In this document: positions 7,696-15,177 of the stretch, piece after piece
Position numbering within the stretch: position 1 is the first letter of the stretch
Layout of the letters: every line of letters starts with the position of its first letter
From: Dyella sp. C9
GTDB lineage: Bacteria; Pseudomonadota; Gammaproteobacteria; Xanthomonadales; Rhodanobacteraceae
NCBI RefSeq assembly: GCF_003332825.1
Contig: NZ_QIRF01000019.1
Span: 1 to 64,000 of the forward strand
Length of the DNA: 64,000 bases
Direction: 5' to 3'
Made by a program: the position numbers and the translations under genes
Notes under the pieces: model-generated
Databases searched by the model: none
The model's input: the letters and a program-made list of their open reading frames with translations, nothing else
Told to the model about the DNA's origin: nothing

Positions 7696-8460
7696 TCAGT
7701 TGAACTCAAATTTTTTATCACCGACGTTAAAGATGGTCTTGATGCCACCTTCAACCAGCATCCAAGCCAGGTCCTTTTGTACGTCAGCATGCTCCGGAAT
7801 CATGGCGGCATGCACGTTAATTCCACCGTAGAAGCATAGTCTGAACATGTAGAGGTCAAACTGGTCTCTGTCTGTGATTTGGTAGTAGAAGACACCTTGG
7901 TTCTCACCAAATTTATCTCTCCCGGCAAGCTCAACGTCCAGCTTTGCTTTTATAAGATCGCGGAAGCTTGTCGCGTTCTTGTTATCACTCCAAAGATACG
8001 CAAAATGCAGCTTGATGCGACCTTTGAACGTGTGGCCAAAGTGGTGGAAATGAAGGCCGTGAACAATGTGCTCGAAGCAGACTTTCAATCTTTCCGAATC
8101 AGGCGTTCCCCAGATGACATCTACGAACTTGTTCGGACCAACTTCGACCACATAGAAGCGCTGCTTGCCTTTGAACGTTGCTAAAAGAAGCTTGTTTGCA
8201 CTGCGCCTGATTGCTTTATTGACCTTTCCAAATTTATGACGGTAACCGATGGAGTTGTTACCGATAATTCCAGCAAGGCTCACCATCAAAAATTCATCAT
8301 CCCTGGACTTCGCCGTATTGTGGAGGTCGCATGAAGGAACCGTAATCAGGTTACTTCGATGATTCTCTCCATCCATGTCCTTGCCCTCAGGGAACAAACA
8401 TTTGGGCGGCACATGCTCTCTTGAGGTGGCCTGCCTGTCGCACATGTAGCACTTTTCCAT
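7696..8460 (-). CDS. HNH-type nuclease-like protein
   Basis: A 254-residue protein whose first 55 residues look like an HNH/zinc-finger nuclease module: Cys4-x2-Cys7, then SREHVPPK with Glu15-His16, then LITVPSC with Cys44, DLHN with His47-Asn48, and KSRDDE. This C-x2-C/EH/C-x2-HN layout is that of HNH endonuclease-like domains such as those in restriction and phage-defence proteins. The remaining 200 residues are unrecognised, aromatic-rich (HGLHFHHFGHTF) and may be the target-recognition part. AAGGA lies six bases before the ATG. It follows the upstream gene by 19 bp within the integrase-led run. Nuclease activity is inferred, not shown. Confidence 0.65.
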   Translation of the reverse strand: MEKCYMCDRQATSREHVPPKCLFPEGKDMDGENHRSNLITVPSCDLHNTAKSRDDEFLMVSLAGIIGNNSIGYRHKFGKVNKAIRRSANKLLLATFKGKQRFYVVEVGPNKFVDVIWGTPDSERLKVCFEHIVHGLHFHHFGHTFKGRIKLHFAYLWSDNKNATSFRDLIKAKLDVELAGRDKFGENQGVFYYQITDRDQFDLYMFRLCFYGGINVHAAMIPEHADVQKDLAWMLVEGGIKTIFNVGDKKFEFN

Positions 8461-8479
8461 GCTTCATCCTTGCAAGCCC

Positions 8480-9085
8480 TTACACCTTTTCAACCAAGGT
8501 CCACGGACGTTGAGAGTTCTTAGCGTGAGTCGTTCTAAACCTATTTCCGAACACATCCTCATACTCAACGACAAGCTCCCAAAGTGTCCCGCTTGCAAGT
8601 GCAAAGTCGGTTTCATTGAACGCGTCATTGACCTGTAGAACTAGCTTGAGAGGTGCATCAACACCACCCCTCGCCTCTCCAAGTTGAAGGGGCGAGAGTT
8701 CGTGGGTACTCCCGTAGTCCTTGGTTTCCATTGCCCGAAGGTGAAGGCGAACAACTAGTGCCGGACCCACGCCAACATTCTTTAGGAGTCCGTAGATGAA
8801 GATCAGGCGGGTGTTTCCGGTTCGAGCTGTGCCATCGAAACTTAGAATGCCAGAACGGTCCACCGGATCTACTCCATCATATGGAGAGACGACCACTATG
8901 GGACGGAACGAATTCTGATGATGCTTCTCGCTTAGTACTTGAGCATCGGTACCTTGCTGGTGCAAGTCAAAGTGTTGTTTTTGACTATCCTTAATGGCTT
9001 TCCAAGTGAAACCAGCCATCACGGCGGTAGCAATTGCTGCCACGCCCGTACATATAGCGGTGACTTCATCCCAGGTGCTACTCAT
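8480..9085 (-). CDS. Membrane-anchored hypothetical protein
   Basis: A 201-residue protein with a single N-terminal hydrophobic segment (AICTGVAAIATAVMAGFTW, about residues 10-28). A short helix (KDSQKQHF) follows, then a soluble, beta-rich domain containing paired YEDVFGNRFRTTH-type strands. This is the layout of small membrane-anchored cytoplasmic proteins annotated only as hypothetical. I chose the start MSSTWDEV (9085), with GAGGAC about 11 bases upstream. A start at 9175 would add a second hydrophobic stretch and overlap the upstream gene by 29 bases. It is the third gene of the integrase-led run. Confidence 0.55.
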   Translation of the reverse strand: MSSTWDEVTAICTGVAAIATAVMAGFTWKAIKDSQKQHFDLHQQGTDAQVLSEKHHQNSFRPIVVVSPYDGVDPVDRSGILSFDGTARTGNTRLIFIYGLLKNVGVGPALVVRLHLRAMETKDYGSTHELSPLQLGEARGGVDAPLKLVLQVNDAFNETDFALASGTLWELVVEYEDVFGNRFRTTHAKNSQRPWTLVEKV

Positions 9086-9146
9086 CTTCCAGAAGTCCTC
9101 GAGCAAGAACAGCGAAAAACATCCCCCGGTGAAACCAATCACCGCT

Positions 9147-10112
9147 CTATCGGTCGCGCTCCTTTTCCACCACATATCGATGATAGGAACAGAGGGTCTC
9201 TTCGTAGTCCTCTAGACCAAGAGGCTCCCCACAAATGGCGCATTCCCCAGCACCCTCGAACTCAAATCCACACGCCAGGCACTGGGATATTTCATGAACG
9301 AAGGCATCCTCACCACACTCTGGACAAGCATCTATGGGTTGCCCATCACCATCCTTGGCTGCAATGAAGCTTTCAGCCGCATAGTGCTCCGGAATGACCT
9401 TTCCCACCCAATCCTGCGCATCCTCTTGATGACCACAGGCAGCACACTCCCATGTCGCCATAAAAGCGTCCGTGTTTTCAGTCTCTACCTGCCTAACAAG
9501 GGGCGAACGGCACTCAGGGCAACCTACGTTTTCGATGGCCTCTTTTAACAAAGGTGGCCAATCCATGTCTTGATAGGTGAGACGACACTCAGCCCGCAAT
9601 GCGTCCTCGATTTCCTTCAGACCAACAAGAGTCTCCCAGACTTCGGCCCCCAACGCGTCTCGCGGATTGATCCCCAAGTGCTCTGGCATGAACTGGGAAA
9701 GGAAACGCAGTCCATCTACGAAGGCGCCACGAATCTGAGCCTGGTCTTCTACATAGTGGTGCTCCACAGCGTTTCGAACATCCGCTACGCGCTGGAGAAG
9801 TTTTGAATCGCACTCCACCCCACAATTGTTGAAGCGCTCCAAAATATCTCGAACATCGACCGTCGTTCGACCAGCCTTTTCAAAATGAACACTGCCATCC
9901 GCCTTCAAAACAGGCTTGATGTTCTTCCAGATAAGAATCTCATCATCTGGAGATAGACGACGCAGTTTTTCTTTGCAGAGAAGCAAGATTCCCGAAGTCA
10001 AATTGCGAACAGCGGAGGCGATACGGGCTGGAGAATCAGCCTTAAAATCTTCAACTCCGACTTGAATCGCATTAAGTGCATTGCGATAGAGTGGGTGTTC
10101 CTTGCCAGTCAT
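9147..10112 (-). CDS. HEPN-like protein with three C-terminal zinc ribbons
   Basis: A 321-residue protein. The N-terminal 150 residues are helical and contain DVRNAVEHH, with Arg113-x4-His118, matching the RX4-6H signature of HEPN ribonuclease domains. The C-terminus holds three zinc-binding knuckles: Cys198/201 with Cys223/226, Cys263/266 with Cys278/281, and Cys291/294 with Cys308/His311. HEPN domains are frequent RNA-cleaving toxins and defence effectors; zinc ribbons usually bind nucleic acid or partners. Its ATG (10112) overlaps the integrase stop as ATGA, with GGGGAT upstream, so translation is coupled to the integrase. The HEPN call rests on motif and helicity only. Confidence 0.6.
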   Translation of the reverse strand: MTGKEHPLYRNALNAIQVGVEDFKADSPARIASAVRNLTSGILLLCKEKLRRLSPDDEILIWKNIKPVLKADGSVHFEKAGRTTVDVRDILERFNNCGVECDSKLLQRVADVRNAVEHHYVEDQAQIRGAFVDGLRFLSQFMPEHLGINPRDALGAEVWETLVGLKEIEDALRAECRLTYQDMDWPPLLKEAIENVGCPECRSPLVRQVETENTDAFMATWECAACGHQEDAQDWVGKVIPEHYAAESFIAAKDGDGQPIDACPECGEDAFVHEISQCLACGFEFEGAGECAICGEPLGLEDYEETLCSYHRYVVEKERDR

Positions 10113-11587
10113 ACGGATCCCCAATCCAACTTCTTCACCGCATCCAACAGCTCTTTCATGGTTGGAGCCCTGCTGTAAGCAGCGTGATGTTCATCGTCCA
10201 ACTCATGCCCCACATACGCAGCGCGAACCTCTGAAGCCACCCCCAGGGACTGAAGCCCCTGAATGAAAGACTTCCTGAGACTGTGGAAACCGAACTTGCC
10301 TTTCTCCGGCTTACCAACGGTCGCCAAGACATGACGACTGAAAGCCTTGCTCAACCAGTTCCCCATCCCGTTGACCCCATCTGTTTTCACGCTGGGAAAC
10401 AGACGCGTTTCCCCTGCTTTCCGCAGTGACTCGACACGCTTAAGAAGGCCGAGTTTGATGAGCTTTGGATGGATGGGAACCGTTCGGATGCTGATGTCCG
10501 ATTTGACGGACTGACCTTCCGATTCATCACAGATGCGGATGCATGGAATGCCTTCGACTTCCACAAAATCAGCCAAGGTCAGTTGTCCGACCTCTGCAAC
10601 ACGGGCACCGGTATACAAACCCACCCATGCACCCCAACGGGCAGACTCACTCAGACCCTGCTCCATCGCCTTGGTGTCATACAAGGCCTGGACCTGTTCC
10701 TTGGAAAAAGGCTTAAAACCCAATACGCGGCGTTGCCTCTTTTCCCGCATGCCGTAGATAACTTGGCCTGCTGCGGGGTTCCCATCCTTGGCGAACGGTT
10801 CGAAGTACCCACGGGCTTTGGCCCAATCAAAGAAGCCACGTAGGTAAGACAGCTTGTTCACGATGGTGGGCGTCTCAAGCTTGCTTGCCCGAAGTGTCAT
10901 GACCCAGGCACCCACATCGATGCGACCAGCATCCTTCAGGGGATTTTTTTCGCCATAGTGTTTGGCGAAACCTTCGACCGCCGTCGTTTTTATTTTAAAA
11001 GTCTTGGTTTTGGTCGAGGGTTTGATCTCAGTCAGCCACTGAGTGACCAATTTTCCAATCGGTACGGCGGGAATCTTCGATGCAGGGTCGGATGCTAGAG
11101 ACCGTTGAGACTCAGCGGCCCGAGCGGCTCGCATGAGTTCCTGATAGTAGGGCTCCTGGTCTAGTGGACCGATGCGCTCAAGCGCATCCATGGCAAGGGC
11201 ATGGTCATCCTCGCCACTGACCTCAAGCTCAACGGTGCCATCCGGTCGCCGGATGAGCTTGTAATCCTCTAGGCGCTTGGCCTTGAGGATTTGAGTAATA
11301 GTTGGGACGCTATCCTTAGCCACCACACTCAGCCCCCTGACCTGTGGATGCCCGTTGACGTGTCGCGGACGCGTCATAAGACGCAGCCACTCCCCATCAC
11401 CTTGCTGGCTTTGAGCATACCCCTGAACAAGGGCCAGCGCACGTTTCTGCGCCGTCAGAAGGTCACGGGTACCAAGGCTTTTGGTGAGTTCAGTCTTGCC
11501 CGTGAGACGGGCCTGGTTAGAGGGCAATCTTTGGCGAAAATGCCAGATGCCTGAGGGTGCCAACCTGAGATAGTTGGGAATACGCAT
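10109..11587 (-). CDS. Tyrosine recombinase/phage integrase at tRNA-Ser
   Basis: A 492-residue site-specific recombinase with the full catalytic set: Arg329 (TGARVAE), His435 and Arg438 (HSLRKS), His461 (VGHE) and the nucleophile Tyr471. The N-terminus (YLRLAPSGIWHFRQRLP) is the short beta-hairpin domain common in integrases of this type, followed by a core-binding domain at about 170-280. The gene starts 89 bp from the 3' end of tRNA-Ser(UGA) and points away from it, the usual layout of elements that integrate into tRNA genes. The stop overlaps the next gene (ATGA), so it heads an operon of seven genes. This is presumably the enzyme that targets this tRNA. Confidence 0.9.
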   Translation of the reverse strand: MRIPNYLRLAPSGIWHFRQRLPSNQARLTGKTELTKSLGTRDLLTAQKRALALVQGYAQSQQGDGEWLRLMTRPRHVNGHPQVRGLSVVAKDSVPTITQILKAKRLEDYKLIRRPDGTVELEVSGEDDHALAMDALERIGPLDQEPYYQELMRAARAAESQRSLASDPASKIPAVPIGKLVTQWLTEIKPSTKTKTFKIKTTAVEGFAKHYGEKNPLKDAGRIDVGAWVMTLRASKLETPTIVNKLSYLRGFFDWAKARGYFEPFAKDGNPAAGQVIYGMREKRQRRVLGFKPFSKEQVQALYDTKAMEQGLSESARWGAWVGLYTGARVAEVGQLTLADFVEVEGIPCIRICDESEGQSVKSDISIRTVPIHPKLIKLGLLKRVESLRKAGETRLFPSVKTDGVNGMGNWLSKAFSRHVLATVGKPEKGKFGFHSLRKSFIQGLQSLGVASEVRAAYVGHELDDEHHAAYSRAPTMKELLDAVKKLDWGSV

Positions 11588-11636
11588 ATCGGCTCACTTG
11601 TGGAGCGATATGTGGAGTGACGTGCCTTTTCTCAGA

Positions 11637-11664
11637 CAACAAAAAAGCCCTATTTCTAGGGCTT
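11637..11664 (-). terminator. Terminator downstream of tRNA-Ser
   Basis: On the minus strand AAGCCCTA, GAAA and TAGGGCTT make an eight-pair stem with a tetraloop, followed by a T-run (TTTTGTTG). It lies 11 bp after the tRNA 3' end and separates tRNA transcription from the integrase gene. Confidence 0.75.
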
Positions 11665-11675
11665 CTTTGCCGTTT

Positions 11676-11765
11676 TGGCGGAGAGAGTGGGATTCGAACC
11701 CACGGTAGGCTTACACCTACGGCAGTTTTCAAGACTGCTGCCTTAAACCACTCGGCCATCTCTCC
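11676..11765 (-). tRNA. tRNA-Ser(UGA)
   Basis: A complete 90-nt class II tRNA including encoded CCA. The acceptor arms GGAGAGA and TCTCTCC pair, the discriminator is G, the anticodon stem-loop is GCAGT-CTTGAAA-ACTGC with anticodon TGA, and there is a long variable arm and the T-loop GGTTCGAATCC. Its 3' end is the probable attachment site of the neighbouring island. Confidence 0.95.
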
Positions 11766-11800
11766 GATTTGTCTCCGCGGCAGGCGCGCTTTGCGCGCCG

Positions 11801-11926
11801 CTACGGCAGTTTGATTCCGGGCATCCTGCCCTCCACCCCTTCGGGGCCATCGACTTCGTCGATGTTCGCTTCGGCTTCCTGCCTTCGCGTCAAGACTGCT
11901 GCCTTAAACCACTCGGCCATCTCTCC
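11801..11926 (-). pseudogene. Interrupted tRNA-Ser(UGA) remnant
   Basis: Bases 11890-11926 repeat exactly the first 37 nt of the adjacent tRNA-Ser. Bases 11801-12 (CTACGGCAGTTT) repeat exactly the 12 nt that directly follow in the intact gene. Between them lie 77 extra bases, so the copy is split just 3' of the anticodon. The T arm and acceptor 3' strand are missing, so it cannot make a tRNA. Confidence 0.75.
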
Positions 11927-11956
11927 GAAGTTTTGGCGATCCGTGGCTTGAAAGAC

Positions 11957-11986
11957 GCTGGATTCCAGCTTTCGCTGGAATGACGA
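11957..11986. repeat. Dispersed palindromic repeat, copy 1
   Basis: ATTCCAGC-TTTC-GCTGGAAT is a perfect eight-pair hairpin. It is closely related to the copy at 21311-21343 and to the short intergenic palindromes common in Xanthomonadales genomes. Confidence 0.6.
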
Positions 11987-12035
11987 GCCAATAAGGCTGT
12001 GCGGAGCCCTGCCCGTCTCGCAGAGGCGCATCCTA

Positions 12036-12395
12036 TCAGGAATGCGCTCTGCCCTGCCCCTTTTTCGACAGCGCGATCATCGCCCACAGCATGATCCCCA
12101 CCGGGATGGCGGCGCCCACCAGTGGGAGCAGCAGTACCGGTTGGCGGATTACCATCGGTACCAGTTGGGTGGCGGCGGCGAAGCCGATGACGGCGAAGCG
12201 CAGCTTGCGGCTGCGGCGGGCGAACCAGAAGGCGCCGATCACCAGCACGGTGGCGATGATGCTCAGCACCAGGTCCACCGTGGGTATCTCGAACATGCTG
12301 ACCAGCCCGAGGCGGGTCAGCAGTTCGGTGGCCAGGATGGTCAGCAGCGTGTAGCTGGCGGTGAATTCAACCTTGTCCCAACGCTGGCTGCTCAT
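12036..12395 (-). CDS. Small four-span membrane protein
   Basis: A 119-residue inner-membrane protein with four hydrophobic segments (about residues 14-32, 42-59, 67-85 and 89-108) joined by short loops, the central one basic (RRSRKLR). It follows serS by 10 bp on the same strand, so it is probably co-transcribed with it. I do not recognise a functional family. In related genomes small membrane proteins are found near serS, which suggests a core gene rather than cargo. Confidence 0.65.
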   Translation of the reverse strand: MSSQRWDKVEFTASYTLLTILATELLTRLGLVSMFEIPTVDLVLSIIATVLVIGAFWFARRSRKLRFAVIGFAAATQLVPMVIRQPVLLLPLVGAAIPVGIMLWAMIALSKKGQGRAHS

Positions 12396-12405
12396 GGCGA
12401 TGGGC

Positions 12406-13686
12406 TCAGGCGATCTGTTCGAGGCCGCGCAGGTAGGGGCGCAGCACGTCGGGTACGGTGATGGAGCCGTCGGCGTTCTGGAAGTTCTCCATTACCGCCA
12501 CCAGGGTGCGGCCCACGGCGAGGCCGGAGCCGTTGAGGGTGTGCACCAGCTCCGGCTTGCCAGTGGCGGGGTTGCGCCAGCGGGCCTGCATGCGGCGGGC
12601 CTGGAAGTCGCCGCAGTTGGAGCACGAGGAGATCTCGCGGTAGGTGTTCTGGCTGGGCAGCCACACTTCCAGGTCGTAGGTCTTGATGGCGGCGAAGCCC
12701 ATGTCGCCGGTGCATAGCAGCACCTTGCGGTACGGCAGACCCAGCAGTTGCAGCACCTTTTCGGCGTGGCCGACCATTTCCTCGAGCTGCGCGTGCGACT
12801 GCTCGGGCGTGGCGATCTGCACCATCTCGACCTTTTCGAACTGGTGCTGGCGGATCATGCCGCGGGTGTCGCGGCCATAGCTGCCGGCCTCGGCGCGGAA
12901 GCACATGCTGTGCGCGGTGAGGCGCATGGGCAGTGCGTCGGCTTCGACGATGCTGTCGGCGACCAGGTTGGTCAGCGCCACTTCGGCGGTGGGAATGAGG
13001 TAGCGCTTGCTGTCACCCACCTGGGTGGAGAACAGGTCTTCCTCGAACTTCGGCAGCTGGCCGGTGCCCTGCATGGTCTCGCCGTTGACGATCAGCGGCA
13101 CGTTGCATTCCAGGTAGCCATGCTCGCCGGCCTGCAGGTTGAGCATGAACTGCGCGAGCGCGCGATGCAGCTGGGCCAGCTGGCCGCGCAGCACGGTGAA
13201 GCGCGCGCCGGAGAGCCTGGCGCCGGCGTCGGCATCGAGCCAGCCGTGGCGGGCGCCAAGGTCGACGTGGTCCTTCACTTCGAAGTCGAACGTGCGCGGG
13301 GTGCCCCAGCGCAATTGTTCGGCGTTCTCGGTTTCGTCCTTGCCCAGCGGCACGGACTCATGGGGAATGTTGGGAATGCCCAGCGCGATGTCGGCCAGCT
13401 TGGCCTGCACCTCGGCAAGGGCGGCCTCGTTGGCCTTGAGCTTGTCGCCGATGCCGGCGACCTCGGCCATCAGCGGGGCGACGTCTTCGCCCTTGGCCTT
13501 GGCCTGGCCAATCGCCTTGGACCGCGTGTTGCGCAGGTTCTGCAGCTCCTGGGTCTCGGTGGCCAGCTGCTTGCGCTGCGACTCCAGCGCCTCGATGGAG
13601 GGCACGTCGAGTTCGTAGCCGCGGGTTTCCTTGAGGCGGGCAGCCGTTTCGGCCAGGCGCGAGCGCAGCAGTGCGGGGTCCAGCAT
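12406..13686 (-). CDS. serS: Serine--tRNA ligase
   Basis: Charges tRNA-Ser, and tRNA-Sec where present, with serine in the cytoplasm. It has 426 residues, the normal length. The N-terminal 110 residues form the long antiparallel coiled coil that holds the tRNA variable arm. The class II core follows, with motif 2 in FRAEAGSYGRDTRGMIRQHQ and motif 3 in LNGSGLAVGRTLVAVMENFQ. The start MLDPALLR (13686) matches the family. The frame runs open to 13815 but without family similarity. The gene is followed by a small membrane protein; a tRNA-Ser gene lies about 640 bp further on. Confidence 0.97.
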   Translation of the reverse strand: MLDPALLRSRLAETAARLKETRGYELDVPSIEALESQRKQLATETQELQNLRNTRSKAIGQAKAKGEDVAPLMAEVAGIGDKLKANEAALAEVQAKLADIALGIPNIPHESVPLGKDETENAEQLRWGTPRTFDFEVKDHVDLGARHGWLDADAGARLSGARFTVLRGQLAQLHRALAQFMLNLQAGEHGYLECNVPLIVNGETMQGTGQLPKFEEDLFSTQVGDSKRYLIPTAEVALTNLVADSIVEADALPMRLTAHSMCFRAEAGSYGRDTRGMIRQHQFEKVEMVQIATPEQSHAQLEEMVGHAEKVLQLLGLPYRKVLLCTGDMGFAAIKTYDLEVWLPSQNTYREISSCSNCGDFQARRMQARWRNPATGKPELVHTLNGSGLAVGRTLVAVMENFQNADGSITVPDVLRPYLRGLEQIA

Positions 13687-13810
13687 GATCGATCCAGGAT
13701 TTGACTCAGAGCCGGGGATTATCGCTGGGCGGCTGCGACGGCCGCAATGTCGGGGGTTTGGGTGGGGACTGGGGCTGTTTTCGCCCAGTTCGCGAGCACC
13801 CGCCCCTCGC

Positions 13811-13840
13811 CTCAATCCTCTCCCCGGAGCGGAGAGGAAG
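13811..13840. repeat. Short intergenic hairpin repeat
   Basis: CCTCTCC (13817-13823) and GGAGAGG (13831-13837) form a seven-pair stem in the gap between serS and the next gene. It resembles the dispersed CTCTCCCC...GGGGAGAG type of intergenic repeat; it may also slow transcription from the upstream minus-strand gene. Confidence 0.4.
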
Positions 13841-13848
13841 CCAGGGGC

Positions 13849-14424
13849 TCAGAACGCGGAGCGCTTTTTGCGGTCCAGCCACCAGGCCATCACCGCGCCG
13901 GCCAACAGCCAGCCGATGACCTGCTCGATCAGCGCGGCCTCGGTGAAGCTGGTCGGGAAGCGGTACCAGTTCCAGAACGGCACCAGGTTGCTCAGCCAGG
14001 CGAACAGCGCCGCGGCCAGTGCGATGCTCAGCCGGGTCATGAAGCTAAAGGCCGCCAGTCCCATCACGAAGGCCAACGCCAGCGCGGACAAGGTGTCCGA
14101 GGCCCATTGGCGGGGCAGCTGCCCGCTCATGTCGCTGAGGTCCTCGCCCTGCGGCAGGTAGACCACCCAGGCATACGGCGAAGCCTTGGCCTTGGCCGAA
14201 TAGGCCTGCACCGCGGCCTTGTCGCGCATTTTCTCGGGGGAAAGCGAAGGCAGGATGTACACGCCTGGGCGATCGCCCAGGCCGGGGCCGAGCGCGCTCA
14301 GCACCACGTCCTCGTTCACCGGCTGGCGAATGCCGGCCTCGCCCAGGCCCAGCGCCATGTGCGCCACGGCGCCCCACAGGAACATCACGATACCGCCCAT
14401 CAAGGCTGCGACGAGTACCCGCAT
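13849..14424 (-). CDS. Hypothetical membrane protein
   Basis: A 191-residue protein with an N-terminal hydrophobic segment (about residues 5-25) and a periplasmic domain of about 80 residues (LGPGLGDRPGVYILPSL and after). Two or three C-terminal spans follow (about 110-130, 133-150 and 160-182), and the end is basic (DRKKRSAF). I do not recognise the family; similar proteins are usually listed as hypothetical. It lies between serS and an isomerase-like gene on the same strand. Confidence 0.65.
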   Translation of the reverse strand: MRVLVAALMGGIVMFLWGAVAHMALGLGEAGIRQPVNEDVVLSALGPGLGDRPGVYILPSLSPEKMRDKAAVQAYSAKAKASPYAWVVYLPQGEDLSDMSGQLPRQWASDTLSALALAFVMGLAAFSFMTRLSIALAAALFAWLSNLVPFWNWYRFPTSFTEAALIEQVIGWLLAGAVMAWWLDRKKRSAF

Positions 14425-14514
14425 GGCTGCGTTCCCTCTCGTGGCTGTCGGCCGCCCGAATCTATGCCGTCGCCTGACGGGGTCGCAAGTCGGCCAAACG
14501 ATGCAGAGACAGGC

Positions 14515-15144
14515 TCAGGCTTTGCGCGCCACGCCCACGGGCAGGCCGGCCACGCGGCGCATCTCCGGCTCGTCCCACAGCGATGGATCGTGCAGGCAGG
14601 CCAGCGCGAACGCGTGGGCGTCCTCGCCCCAGAACAGGCGACCGTCCAGCGACAGCGTGGGCACGCCGAACACGCCTTCCGCCACGGCGGCCTCGAAGTT
14701 GTCGCGCAGCTGCGCCTTGACCGCGGGATCGGCCGTGGCGGCCACCGGGTCGGCAACACCCAGGCACTGCGCCACCGGCGCCAGCGCTTCGATGCTGTCG
14801 CCGGCCTGCCCCTGCCCCCAGATCCAGTCGAAGATCGCATCGGTGGCCGCCACCGTGCTCCCCGCCGCAATGCACAGCCGCAACGCGGCCAGTGGATTGA
14901 ACGGATGCGCGGGCGGAAAACGCAGCGGCACCTGCGCCTGGCGGGCGCGCCACAGCACGTGGCGGTAGGTGAATTCGCGCTTGCCGGGAATCTCGGCCGG
15001 GCCCTTCTGGCCGAGCCGGTCCAGCACGCCGGCGAACAGGATGGGCCGCAGCGTCACCGGCCGCTCGGCGGCCAGCGCCTTCACCTTGGGCCAATGCAGC
15101 CAGGCAAACGGCGAGATGAAATCGAAGTACCAGGTGACCTGCAT
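14515..15144 (-). CDS. 2-hydroxychromene-2-carboxylate isomerase family protein
   Basis: A DsbA-fold, glutathione S-transferase kappa-like protein of 209 residues. The start WYFDFISPFAWL carries the serine (Ser11) that replaces the redox cysteine in this family, and GVFGVPTLSLDGRLFWGED near residue 160 is the conserved cis-proline loop and C-terminal signature. Named members isomerise 2-hydroxychromene-2-carboxylate in naphthalene breakdown, but there is no naphthalene cluster here, so the true substrate is unknown. It lies 33 bp downstream of rarA on the same strand, so co-transcription is possible. Confidence 0.8.
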   Translation of the reverse strand: MQVTWYFDFISPFAWLHWPKVKALAAERPVTLRPILFAGVLDRLGQKGPAEIPGKREFTYRHVLWRARQAQVPLRFPPAHPFNPLAALRLCIAAGSTVAATDAIFDWIWGQGQAGDSIEALAPVAQCLGVADPVAATADPAVKAQLRDNFEAAVAEGVFGVPTLSLDGRLFWGEDAHAFALACLHDPSLWDEPEMRRVAGLPVGVARKA

Positions 15145-15177
15145 GGCATGCCCTCGCCCGGGGTGATGATCAGTGCT

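Larger units (their letters stand above)
1..11675. mobile_element. Integrative and mobilizable island adjoining tRNA-Ser
   Basis: The whole left part of the window is lower in GC than the chromosome to the right. It has an integrase at each visible end and a MobA/MobL relaxase but no type IV secretion genes, and it abuts the 3' end of tRNA-Ser. The left end is outside the window; no repeat of the tRNA 3' end is seen inside it. Two integrases suggest two tandem or fused elements. Confidence 0.7.

Noticed and set aside
1..11675. Prophage
   Set aside because: No capsid, terminase, tail or lysis genes; the relaxase points to a mobilizable element.
11813..11889. Group I intron in the broken tRNA-Ser
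   Set aside because: 77 bp is too short, the downstream half of the tRNA is missing and no intron core pairing is seen.
14045..14377. Frames opposite or offset to the small membrane protein gene
   Set aside because: Arg/Gly-rich frame-shifted translation of a convincing coding sequence.
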